Part shown: piece after piece, positions 40,949 to 51,935 of the stretch
Layout: each line of letters starts with the position of its first letter
How positions within the stretch are numbered: the first letter of the stretch is position 1
Assembly (NCBI GenBank): GCA_964035795.1
Contig: OZ038320.1
Location: 17,688,589-17,752,588 of the forward strand
DNA length: 64,000 nucleotides
Reading direction: 5' to 3'
DNA from: Pterobdella sp. o SKG-2022
Taxonomy: Eukaryota > Annelida > Clitellata > Hirudinida > Piscicolidae
Program-made: the position numbers and the translations under genes
Notes under the pieces: model-generated
Told to the model about the DNA's origin: nothing
What the model saw: the letters and a program-made list of their open reading frames with translations, nothing else
Databases searched by the model: none

Positions 40949-41034
40949 AACACAAATAAATTTTATTGAAATACAAAACTTTTCGTTACTTAGTTAACGA
41001 AAAGTTTTGTATTTCAATAAAATTTATTTGTGTT
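40949..41034. repeat. Perfect 40-bp inverted repeat with 6-nt loop
   Basis: Arms 40949-40988 and 40995-41034 are exact reverse complements around a loop of six bases. The sequence is AT-rich and begins and ends with AACACAAATAAATTTTATTG and its complement. Perfect arms imply recent origin or ongoing correction. No coding sequence. Probably another small foldback element; it does not share sequence with the 56-260 family. Confidence 0.9.
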
Positions 41035-42055
41035 CTTAAATATTGATCAAATAAGAATATTTGATTGTTTTTAATTAAGTTATCAATCAAATTTAATATA
41101 GAAAATACAACTATCATTATGGCTTTGAAGTATTTTAGTTCTGTTATTGATTTAGACTTAGACTTAAAACTAACTTTTGTGATTTTTCTCATAGACATCC
41201 TCAAATGTGCGCTAGTCTTTCAATGCAAACACTATAAGACTGGTGGAATTCTATCTTGCGGCATCAAAAACAGTATTGATTATTCAAACAAAAATAAAAT
41301 TCTTTTATTGAAAATAAAGGGTGTTCATTAAAAAGTGATTTTAATAAAAAATAATTTTGTTGAAAAAAAAAATGGTGCTTTATAAACTACATTCATTAAA
41401 TAAAAAATTCAATCCTTGGTGTTAATTTAGAGGTATTTATATAGGTATTATATTTAGCAGTTTGTCTTATGAAAACTTTCTACCTTTTCAACTATTATTT
41501 CAGTGCCTTAACACGTTTATGTTAGAAGAATATGCAAATAAGTTAAATAGTGTATTGAATTACAAAAAATACAATAGATATAACTTTATAGTTAAATAAT
41601 TTAAAAATCAGGAATGACCAAAAAACAAAATTTCAAATATTAAAATATTTTCAAAGTTGGGCTAAAACATAATAATAGATATCTTTCATATTCGTGCCAA
41701 AGTTTTTAGTGAACAGTCGGGAAATCTTTGAAAATAAATTGAAACAAAAAGAAGTGATTGGAAACGTTGTGGAAAAAATCTATTATGATACTAAACATTA
41801 CTTGAATTTATTTCGGATATCCAAATAAAACCATACTTCTGGTTTGATAAAAACATGCGCAACAAATAGACGCGGTCAAGGATGCCGAATGATCGCACGA
41901 AATGACTAAGATATTAGATGTAATAAATTTGAAATAATGATGCTTAATATGAGCCTGGTAGAAAAACAAACAATGATGTTGGTATTACCTTATATATAAT
42001 CATCAAAGAGATCAAAATATGAAAAATCCTTATTTTCAGAGAACTGAACAAGTAC

Positions 42056-45000
42056 TTAATAGAACCTCTCCATTATCGACCTCAAAATGTTTCCTGGGAT
42101 TTCCTGGTTTTTTAGTATCAATTCCTCTATGGACTTTTTCACCTTCAAGTATTCATCTTATTTATAATAAACGTTTAAAAATTGTTTTATTAAAATTGTT
42201 CAAAACGGTCTTCTGAAATAAGCCAAACATTACAATGAATGTTGTTTGCTCCAAAATCATGTATTTTGGATTCTCATTGGTGTAAAAAACTAAAGATTAT
42301 ACATAAAAACAAACAAAAATATTTTTTGTTCTCCTCAAACAACCTCAGAAGCAATATCACTCTCGGAGTCAGCATCACTGAAAACCATGGGGTCTCCTAC
42401 GATGGTGCTGTTAAGCATTAGTTAATCTATATAGTGCTGCTCACAAAAACTCGCGCACTTTTAATTTATGAGATAACTTTTGAACAAAAAGTATTTTTTT
42501 TTAAATTTATTCGTTAAAAAGCTTTTGAAAAAATAATTATTTAATATAAGTATGGCATTAAAAAAAATTATTTTGAAGTTATTCAATTTTTTAAAAATTT
42601 ACATACCGAAAATCAGGTCAAAATAATTCGCGCACTATTTAATTCGACCAAAAGCGAGTGTATTTTTTAATCAAATGTAATTTTTCAAAAAGTTATAGAT
42701 TAATGCTTCCCTTGACTATAACTTTAAGACATCGATTAGGCATTGATCCAATCAATGATATGAGGTATTTTTGAGGCATACCCTGCCAAGCACGAAGAAT
42801 GGCGGTTCGGAGGTCTTGAACAGACTGATATTGCTTGGCGTTTTGATGAAGCACTTCGATCAAATAACCCCAAGCATTTTTAATGAGATTCAGGTCTAAA
42901 CTATTCGTGACCATTCAAGAACATCGATTTTTTGTTGCAAAATTCACGATTTTGCCAGCTTGGATTTGCAAATTGTCGCATTTTCTTGTTGAAAAAAATT
43001 TTTTTGTTTATTCATGAACGGCAATGAATGTTTTTTAAATGTTTCAAAATATTTTATTGAGTTCTGATGACTTCTCGAAATTGCTAAGTTGGTCTTTCCT
43101 CTCAACCTGATTCCGCCCCTAACCTTTACTGATCCTTCTTCAACACGCTTTTTAAAAATTTCTGGATCTTTTCACAAACCATGCCAGTAGTACTGACATC
43201 CATCTGGTCCATCATAATTAAATTTTCTCTCGTCAGAAAAAATTATTTCGTTCCATTCGGACATCCAACAAATTTTTTTTTCGGCAAACTTCATTCTTTC
43301 TTCTTTATGAGCTGCCTTTAGGTCTGGTGCTGATTTGCATTTCAAAAATTGCAGATTTTCAAAATTCTTCAACACTTAACGAACTGTAGATTCAACAACA
43401 GGAAAATCCAATGGTTTTTTGATTGTTATTGATGAGATTCTTTGTTGCGAAGCGGTTCTATGTCCCAAACCTCTCTTTTAGTCTATTTTTCTTCCTCCCA
43501 TGTGTTTTTTAAACTTTTTATTGTTCAAATTCTTTAAATAGTATCTTATTGTCGATTCCGAGCGTTTCAGTTGTTTGACAATTTTTCTGTTGCTTCAACC
43601 CACCCTTTTACATACTGAAAATTCAACTTTCTCTTTCTGAGATAATTGTTTAAATCTTTCTATAAATTTTTCAAATATTTGAAGCACAATTATAATTGTT
43701 TACGCAAATAATTATTAGTGCCAAAAAAAATTAATAGTTTATTTTTATCGCTCAAAGAAAAGATGTGCCAATTATTTTTTGAAAAATATTTTGATATTTT
43801 ATTTTCGTCAAATTATTGTTTTTCAAAAGTTCAAAATGATTTATTGGAATGTATGAAAATGGTTCCTAGTCGTAAGTTATTTAACAATTTGAAGGTGCGC
43901 GAATTTTTATGAGCAGCACTATATATCGCATTTATTATTATTAATCCAATAAGGTTATACTGCTGAACATGTCCCAGTAACTGATATTGACAGCAGTCTG
44001 CTTAAATTATTGATAATGATAGAGTGATGTAGGAAAAAAACCATTTTATTTTGGAAAAATTTTTATAGATTGTCAGTCCAAGCTAACGTCCAACTTGAAA
44101 TTATCAAATTCAAAATCTGCCGCTCCCACACTTGAGCAGTTTGCCTTGCCGTTGTCCAAAAAAGAAAGATCATCTGCCAAGCCAAATGACAACGCTACTA
44201 GAATATCAGTTTGTCGATACCTGCTACCGGAGTCAATTGTTATTCAGGTTACAACAGAAAAACAGTCTCAACTTGGAAACGCTATCTTTGGTGCAGTTTA
44301 ACGTCATGCACAGGACCACTTATCGTATATATTGATGAAATGTTTAAAAGTGAAAAAATGTTATCCCCGACTTGCATTTTTTCTTGCAGTTCAAGCACAA
44401 AACAGTATGTAATGTAATGCAACATTTATAAAGCGTTTTTCCATAGAGATCGAAGCGCTTGCTACAAATTTAATGTAGCCAAAACACGCTGCGGAACAGG
44501 TGCTAACTGTCGGCCCACACGGGATCGAACCCGATAATTTTAGATAATTTTTATAATGCTTTACCAGCTGAGCTAAACGGGCCAATATGAATAAAAATCT
44601 TAATATCTCAACCGTTACAAATATATTTATACATAAAAATACCAACGTCAATTTGACTGGAAAGCCCCCATACAGAAAAATCAAAGGCAGTCTGTACTTC
44701 TCATAAAGTCTTCGAAAAAATTCTTTAAAAAAATAAAAAGTTTTAAATATACAAAACTGAAGAATTATGATAAAATTGAACTGTCGAAAATTGTTGGCTA
44801 ATATTTTGAATAAGCGTTTCAAAAATTTTATTTTGATAAAATTAAATTTTGCTAAACTATATATTCAAATTTTCAAAAATTTGAAAACTGAATGAATATT
44901 TAGATGAAACATAATTGAACAAAAAAATAATGAATTCTCCATAAACTGAACTTACGTTGACCGAATCTGAGAGTTCTGAAAGATTCTCGCAAGTTTTTTG

Positions 45001-48000
45001 TGAAAACGGGGATAACAGGCTGTGAATTAATTTTGAAAAATCTGAATAAGTTTCAAGGATAAAATTTAAGATTTTAGATAAATAAGGAGTGATTAACAAA
45101 ATAAATAATTTAATTAATATTGAATGAAAATATATAGAAATCTATTGTTGACTACTAAAGCCAGTTAATTTATAAGCATGCCCACCACAGAAGCTTGTTT
45201 GACAACTCTGGCGAATCCCTTGCGTTGTCCCCACAACAACTCGTAACACTCCGTGCTGAACATCGCTTCTCTTACTCCTCCTTTGATAGTATTACTGATA
45301 CATTTGATTGACACAATTTTTTTTATTGCTCTATATTTTCATACGTAATAGCTATATAGACAAAAATAGTGATGATAATAACTTTAAAAATAATATTTTC
45401 CTATAAAAATATATTTGTAAAAATTGATTTGAACCCAAATATCTCAACCCATTTCAACTCAACTTGCTCGTTGTACGTCAAGTGCATTGAATAGTGAACT
45501 ACTTTTTACCACCAATTGAGAAGTTCATTATTAAATGTGTAATAGATTCTTTAAAAAACTCTTAGAGATGGTCAAAAAAACTCAAGTTTTATCTAAAACC
45601 AATCTTTATTTAATTTTCCTTTCAACCTAGAGCACTACAGCCGCCTTGAACTGAAAATACCTCATTGGCATTCTAATGTAACAAGCTAATGAACTTTATT
45701 TGAGTTTATAACTTATTATTATGCTCATAATGTAACCTGGAGAAATGGCCACAAGGTTGTTATCAGCAAGCAAATCAACACAGTGGTTTATGGTGCCAGG
45801 AATCACCTTCAACTCCTTCAAAAGTCGAGTGAAACCTGGGTTGTTATTCAGAATGAAAGGATGTTTTATTTGTGAAATTGAATAATATTTGATCCTCATC
45901 ATCATTTGACTTCTTTATGGTTATGGTTTCTTTGGTTAGCAACCGTCATGTTCGGCTGTTTGCGAAATTTGATTTTCAAAAAGTTATTTTTTCTGCTTTC
46001 TGGACACGGCCTGTTTTTCATTTTAACAAAATTATTTTAGAATTCTATTATAAAAACTTTAGCTTAACTTTTTTCAAGTTTTCGAAATTTTTTTTTCGAT
46101 CGTAAGTTTATACGTTAGCGATATTTAAAAAAACTGTAGTTTTTACCTAATGAACTTATATTTATTTCGAAATACTTTTTACGTAAAAAAATGTCATACT
46201 CTAGAGATTTTTTGTTAAGCTTATCCCATAATACTAATCCTCCCTAGCGTCAAGTGAAACGCCGAGTTTTTTATTTAAACATTAGGAGTAATATATATAA
46301 TAGTAATAGGTTAAATAAAAATATCAATAACTACAGTAAGAGTTTTAAAAATAATTGCAGGTCCAGCCAGAAAAAAGAAGAAAAATCTGAAAAAGAGTGG
46401 TCGAAAGGAAGGGCATCCTTCAAGAAAAATTGCCACACAGTTAATGAAAGTCCTTTTCGAGTCGGATCTTTAAATGTTGGTTCGATGAGGGGGAAGGCTT
46501 CTGAAGTGATGGAAACCATGTCAAGGAGAAGAGTCGATCTGTGTTGTTTACAAGAGACTCGTTGGAAGACCAACCTTAAACTTATTGCAGGCAGAGTCTC
46601 TCGATATCAGTATTTTGGTTGTGGGAATGATGAGGGCACTTGTGGTGTAGGAATTCTACTGGCTGAGAAGTGGTGGGAGAAAGTGTTTGAAGTGATTAGA
46701 GTCTCAGATAGAATCATTCTCATTCGAATGGTGGTCGGATCAATTGTGTTTGTTTTTGTGAGTGTTCACCTCAAGCTAACCTTAGTGAGAGTGTAAAAGA
46801 TCAATTCTATTATGCGCTTCAATCCACAGCTAGAGTTTCATCTTCGGAACAGCTAATCATAAGTGGAAACTGGAATGGCCATATAGGATCACACTCTACT
46901 GCTTTTGAGGATGTGCATGGTGGACAGGCTTTGGGAAAAAGGAACAATGAAAGTGAAAGACTGTTGGAATTTGCTGTTGCCAATGAGCTGGTTGTTAGTA
47001 ACTCCTGGTTCAAGAAAAAATTTGAACATCTGGTTACATACCAGTCAGAAGAATGTAAAACCCAAATTGACTACATATTGTATAAGAGAAGTTTTAGAAA
47101 AATGGTCTCTAATGTGAAAGTCATTGTTGGGAAGAAATGTGCAACACAGCATAGACTAGTGGTCGGTGACTTCAAGGTTTGCACTCATGCTCACCCCAAA
47201 AAAAGGTTTGTTCCTCGCACAAAAGTCTGGAAACTAAGAGACTTTGGAAATCAAGTTGAATTTTTTAATTTCTTCAATGCATCAATCCAAGGAAATGAAA
47301 CTGGTGAAACTTTGGATGAGCGTTGGAATTACCTGAAAAACAATTTGATTAATGCTACAAAACAGGTTTGTGGAGTCTCTGCAAAACATATCTGGAAGAA
47401 GCAGACGGTGGTGGAATGACAAGGTGCAGCAAGCTGTGTCCCACAAACGCAAATTTTTCAAAGTATGGAAAGCAGGTGGAGACAGAGATGCTTACAGGCT
47501 GCTAAACGTGCATCCAACCTTGCTGTGCACATAGCCAAAACTGATGCTGAGAAGATTGCGTTCAAAAAAATCAATCCCAGATCTGTTGAGATATATCGAC
47601 TGGCTAAGCAAATGCGACGAAAGAACCAGGACGTCATTGGGGATAAACCGGTGAGAAATAATAATGGCCAAATGTCCCTGGATGTTGATTCCAAAAAAGA
47701 AGCATGGAGAGAGCATTATATGCACCTTCTCAATGTGGAGTTTTCATGGAACCCAGGTGGTTTGTCCTAAGTCTATTCCGTGGAAGGTCCCAGCGAACCT
47801 ATCACTACAGCAATGGTTGGAAAGGCCATTAATAAGATGGGCCTTGGGAAAGCAGCGGGTTCTTCAGGCATTGTTTCTGAGATGCTCAAGGCCGCAGGTT
47901 CAAGTGGTGCTAGTATGATTAAAGATCTCATTGAAGACATCATCTTTGAGAACCGTATACCGTCTGAGTGGCAGAAAAGTCACATAATCAGTGTATATAA

Positions 48001-51000
48001 GGGTAAAGGTGATGCTTTAAACAGATCTAACTATAAGGGTTTGAAGTTAATTGATCAGGTTATGAAGGTTTTGGAGCGCGTAGTGGAAGGTTTTATCAGA
48101 TAGAGAGTGGTGATTAATGATATGCAATGTGGCTTTATGCAAGGTCGGGGTACAGCTGATGCCATATTTATCCTCCGTCAGTTACAGAAAAAGCATCTGG
48201 TTGCTGGTAAGCTCCTCTAATTAGCATTCATTGATTTGGAGAAAGCCACAGAGTGCCACGAGAAGTGATTTGGTGGAGTATGCGTAAATGAAAATTGATG
48301 AATGGCTTGTGAGAATTGTACAATCCATGTACAAGGAAGTGAGAAGTAGGGTGAGAGTTGGTGATGAGTATAGCAACTCGTTTGATGTTCGGGTAGGTGT
48401 CCATCAAGGTTCTGTTCTTAGTCCATTACTTTTTCTTATTGTGCTGGAAGCTTTATCTATGGAGTTTCGTACAGGTTGCCCTTGGGAGATTTTGTATGCT
48501 GACGACTTAATGGTAAGTGCTCAGTCCATGGATGAATTATTAGTGAAGTTGAGAACATGGAGATCGGAGATGGAGAAAAAGGGGTTGAGGGTGAATATGG
48601 GTAAGACAAAGCTAATGGTTTCTGGTTCGAACCTTGATGTGTTGAGAAAATCTGGGAAGTATCCTTGTGGTGTATGCCAAGCAGGTGTAGGTAGAAATGC
48701 TACAGTGTGGAGGCTGCAGGCAATAGGTACACAAGAAATGCAGCGGCATAAAAGGCCCTCTAACTTCGGATCTTAACTTTCGATGCGCTCGTTGCTTTGG
48801 TACAGCACGGCGTGTTGATGGGAGATTAGGAAAAGAAGTGATGATTGGTGATGAAAAACTAGAAGTTGTCCCAGAGTTCTGCTATCTTGGGGATATGTTA
48901 TCTGAAGGTGGTGGATGTGAGCTTGCTTCCATAACACGTTGTAAGTGTGCCTGGGCTAAATTTCGCCAACTTCTCCCACTCTTTGCTAATCGTTATTTAT
49001 CATTATTAATCAAAGGCCAGTCTATTCAACCTGCGTTAGAAGAGCTATGTTACATGCTGCTGAAACCTGGCTCGTAACAGTTTCTACCTTGAACCGCCTT
49101 AGACGAAATGACCTTGCAATGATTCGCTGGATGCGCAACATCAAAACGAATGATAACGTTTGCTCTCACTCAATCCTTCCAAAACTTGGCATTCAGGATG
49201 TTGAGGTAGTTCTTCGTACAAGCAGGATGAGGTGGTACGGACATGTAGAGCGTAGCGCGGGTTGGATTTCTCAAGTGCGAAAGTTGGATTTAGATATTTG
49301 CAAGAAGCCTGGTAGGCCCAAAAAGACTTGGAATGAGCTCATATTGAATGATAAAAGAAAGCTAGACATGGTTTGTACGGATCCACTCGATCGCTCTGAA
49401 TGAAAAGGCCGACTTCGAGATAGAACTTTCAAAAGCCCAACCCTTGGTAAAGGAAAACGGGCTATAAAAAGGATCTGATTGATTGATTGATGGTCCTATT
49501 TTATGATATTGGGCGAATTGTAAACAACCATGTTTGGTTTCGAATCATTAAGAAGTATAAACATCTTAACTACGTCTATTAGACAGTATAATTAATAAGT
49601 AAAACTTCTTTAAATAATTATCAAAGTTTTCCAAAATTCATTTAAACTAGATAGGCTCAGGTCTATAAATTTTTTAAACACTTTATTTGTCAGAATTCAT
49701 AAGCAAAATATGGTGGGCTTTCAACATTGCCTTTTCTGTTTATAATGAAATTCAAAAGCCTTTCATTATTCTTGCTGAGCTAACCGGGAACCTTGAAGAG
49801 AAGCTTGTCCCCTATGCAGTAGACAGATCGATTAAGGCGAGTATATATGCTTGCGACCACTGTTATGTTGAAAGTTTTAATAAAAGTGATGATAATAACA
49901 TCTAAATAATGATCCAATGGAATAATTTAAACAATGTAAAATATGGAGCAGTTTAATTATAGAAAAAATGGAACTTGCATCATTTTATGAAGTTATTTTT
50001 AAAAAACGAAAAAAATGAATGTTTTTATGATAAGGTCTAACTAAACAAAAATTTCAAATCAGTTTCGAATAACTAAGTTTTGTTTTATTAAAGAGACTTC
50101 ATGAGTTGAACTTATTTGACAACAACGAAGAAACTATTTATTGAATTCAGGTTATAATGAAAAAAGAATTTACGGGGGTTATATTTATTATAAAAAAACT
50201 AGCTTTTCAATATGACAAAGATATCACTGTAAGCTAATTAGATAACTCAATTAGCTTATGGTGATATCTTTGCCATATTGATACAACTTGTATAATAATT
50301 CGTGGAAGATGCCATTTGAAGTAGGATTAATTTTATAAACTGCCAGCCCAAGCTAACGTCCGACATGAAATTATCAAATTTCAATATCTGCCGTTCACTT
50401 GTCAGTTTGTCTTACTGTTGTCAAAAATGATCATCCGCCAAGCTGAAAACAACAATACCGGAATATCAGTTTGTCAGTACCTGCTACCGGAGTTTTCTGT
50501 TATCCAGGCAACAACATAAAACAGCCTATTATTATAGGCGCTAATTTGGATGTCGTTTTATGTGGATGCCCAAAACTAATCGAAAAAAGATGAAAAATTT
50601 TGCAAAAGTACTAAATATTAGTAAAAATAATAAATTGTCAATAATTCAAATGGTAAAATAATCATAGAATATTTCTTTACACAAAGCCTGTAAACTCTCG
50701 AAATGTATAGTGTCACAAATATCAGATCAATTCATTGTTGAGAAATAAATGAAAATCTAACTAATAGAATTATATAAAATCAACTGACAATAATAGAAGT
50801 CAATAGGAAGAGCCCCATGGTAGTAGATGATCAAGGCAGGTCCAGTTGGAGGAATATTTTCAAGACCTATTATTTCATGACCTTTATGGTGGTGATTTAA
50901 AAGTTCATTATCTATTTGATAAATTATATAAATTAATTGCTGAAAAATTATTTTGGCATTGCCTTCAGATGATTAAAAGTGTAGTAAAAAATCATTAGAA

Positions 51001-51531
51001 TACTTTATAACAATTATTTTAGAAACAAAATTCTAAACAAGTTAGAACTTTTTAAATAATAAACTTAAATAAATATATAGCGATAAGAATTTTGAAGTGT
51101 AGTTAAAAAACTATTCACCATGCCAAATTTTTCCATGTGCTGTCCATATAGCTGATATAACTTTCTTGATGAGTGTTTGTGTATTTTTGATATCAATATT
51201 TAACAAATACCCTCTCAAATAAAAAATTTGGAGTAAAAATGCGCATATGTATAGAAGGAAGAGAATTGTGAAAGGGAGTAGAAATGTTATTCCTACTGGG
51301 TAGAGTAGATTGAATACCCATTGTAGGTAATTTATGTCAAGTCCTGAGAAGAAATAAATGAAAAAATAACGTAAAAATAAAACTTAATTAATGTACTTGA
51401 AAAATTAAATTATTCTAAATAATAATTGAAAACTTGTGAAGTAAAAAATGCTTAAGAAATCTTAAACTTCCACGAAGCAAAAATTCACATTTCTATTTCT
51501 TACCAAGAGTTTCAAAATAGTCAAAATTCAT
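42056..51531 (-). CDS. TMEM68: TMEM68-like ER acyltransferase (DGAT/MGAT-related)
   Basis: Ten minus-strand exons: 51504-51531, 51119-51343, 50789-50881, 49785-49859, 45737-45835, 45186-45280, 44956-45019, 44647-44722, 42344-42407, 42056-42142. All joins are in phase, giving 301 aa against 324 in human. TMEM68 is an ER membrane glycerolipid acyltransferase able to make triacylglycerol. The N-terminus MNFDYFETLGLDINYLQWVF leads into a hydrophobic hairpin, then TAHGKIWHG and GLENIPPTGPALIIYYHGAL, the PlsC-type HX4D motif being HGALPID. Further family blocks are IGDKLLFKVPGF, LVAISPGGVREA, WGQRKGFARV, PVIPVFTKNLRES, RRLYEKYRLPLIFLYGGFPV, GDPMVF and the end QEIPGNILRSIMERF. Catalytic His and Asp are present. 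Introns 4 (45836-49784) and 8 (42408-44646) are swollen by transposons. Exons are tiny but conserved, so the gene looks functional. Confidence 0.95.
42428..43926 (-). mobile_element. Tc1/mariner-like transposon, inactive
   Basis: Terminal inverted repeats are visible. The left end begins near AGTGCTGCTCACAAAAACTC and the right end near GAGCAGCACTATA is its complement; both are flanked by TA-rich sequence consistent with TA target duplication. The minus strand encodes pieces of a Tc1-type transposase. RSESTIRYYLKN is part of the DNA-binding region. WNEIIFSDERKFNYDGPDG carries the first catalytic Asp of the DDE core, and SLDLNLIKNAWGYL matches the D-LNPIENLWG block. LIGSMPNRC is the C-terminal signature. 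Many stops and frameshifts break the ORF. A second GCGCAC-containing repeat near 42630 resembles the inner repeat of an IR/DR type. It sits in TMEM68 intron 8, in the same orientation as the gene. Confidence 0.88.
44060..44296. repeat. Dispersed repeat, copy 1
   Basis: About 200 bases that recur in the same orientation at 50329-50545. Shared blocks include CCAAGCTAACGTCC, TGAAATTATCAAATT, GAATATCAGTTTGTC and ACCTGCTACCGGAGT. Some internal segments differ by indels. No protein is encoded: the plus-strand frames through it are not conserved between copies. Probably a SINE or MITE; the family is unrecognised. Confidence 0.75.
44512..44584 (-). pseudogene. tRNA-like relic (tRNA pseudogene or SINE head)
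   Basis: A 73-base minus-strand segment has a good seven-pair acceptor stem (GGCCCGT with GTGGGCC), a D-arm box TAGCTCAGCTGGTAAAGC (A box) and a T-arm box GGGTTCGATCCCG (B box). The anticodon arm is AT-rich and does not form a proper loop: no T at position 33 and a mismatched stem. The D and T stems also each carry a mismatch. Overall shape is nearest tRNA-Lys, but no anticodon can be assigned. It lies 62 bases into TMEM68 intron 8 and may be the promoter head of a SINE. Confidence 0.65.
46254..49490 (+). mobile_element. Near full-length APE-type LINE, decayed, antisense in TMEM68 intron 4
   Basis: Frames in order encode an apurinic-type endonuclease and a reverse transcriptase. Endonuclease motifs: FRVGSLNVGSMRGKASEVME, DLCCLQETRW, ISGNWNGHIGS, QIDYILY, QHRLVVGDF. 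RT motifs: GKAAGSSGIVSEML, IISVYKGKGDALNRSNYKGL, MQCGFMQGRGTADA, GVHQGSVLSPLLF and YADDLMVSAQS. A Cys-rich knuckle follows (PCGVCQAGVG and, one frame over, KCSGIKG and FRCARCFG). The C-terminal block has MRWYGHVERSAG and GRPKKTW. The endonuclease shows NWN where DWN/DFN is usual. At least five frameshifts or stops make it inactive. The 3' end has GATT repeats (GATTGATTGATTGATGG). The endonuclease resembles the proteins often annotated as craniofacial development protein 2-like. Confidence 0.9.
50208..50280. repeat. Inverted repeat, 32-bp arms
   Basis: Arms 50208-50239 and 50249-50280 pair at all but about three positions around a 9-nt loop. Both ends begin CAATATG(A/G)CAAAGATATC. The element is in TMEM68 intron 3, just upstream of repeat copy 2. 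Non-coding. Confidence 0.85.
50329..50545. repeat. Dispersed repeat, copy 2
   Basis: Direct-orientation partner of 44060-44296, sharing the blocks listed there in the same order. It lies in TMEM68 intron 3. The two copies are about 6 kb apart in one gene and could support unequal recombination deleting exons 4 to 7. Confidence 0.75.
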
Positions 51532-51935
51532 TTAAAATGTCTAAAAAAAAGGTAATTAATTTATTATTTTGTTGAAATAACTCTGATTACATTTAGGTTT
51601 CATTAAAAAATATACTTAAGTTCATTTTGCGTTTTAAACTAAATGTTGATTTTAATTCTCAGATAAAAGTTTTAAAACTGTTTTTTGGATAAAATCTTCA
51701 ATGCAATATTCATAATAAAATCAATTTTATATTTTAAATTTATTTTTAAACTATAAGCAAAAGCTTACGACTAGCCTTTTTAAGTTCAATTTAGTAGTTT
51801 CTGTTTATCGGTTACAATATTGAATAAAATTTATTTGTTTCCGAATCTATAGATAATTTTTTTTAATCTGTATATTTCACGAACTTTAATCAATTTTTTT
51901 ATGTACAAAACAATTTTTATTTAAAACTTAATATT
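51532..51935. promoter_or_regulatory. Probable bidirectional promoter of TMEM68 and FAM8A1
   Basis: The start codons of TMEM68 (minus, 51531) and FAM8A1 (plus, 51936) are divergent and 404 bases apart, with no other gene between. The interval is very AT-rich and no specific factor site can be named. Both products are ER membrane proteins by family, so shared control is plausible but inferred. Confidence 0.45.

Noticed and set aside
44512..44584. Functional tRNA gene
   Set aside because: Acceptor arm and A/B boxes are good, but the anticodon arm lacks T33 and a proper stem, and the D and T stems are mismatched.
44391..44822. 143-codon minus-strand frame
   Set aside because: A read-through of TMEM68 exon 8 into intron and across the tRNA-like relic. 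Only 44647-44722 is coding.
49687..49905. 72-codon plus-strand frame next to the LINE end
   Set aside because: Antisense to TMEM68 exon 4 (49785-49859); the minus strand encodes a conserved block here, the plus strand does not.
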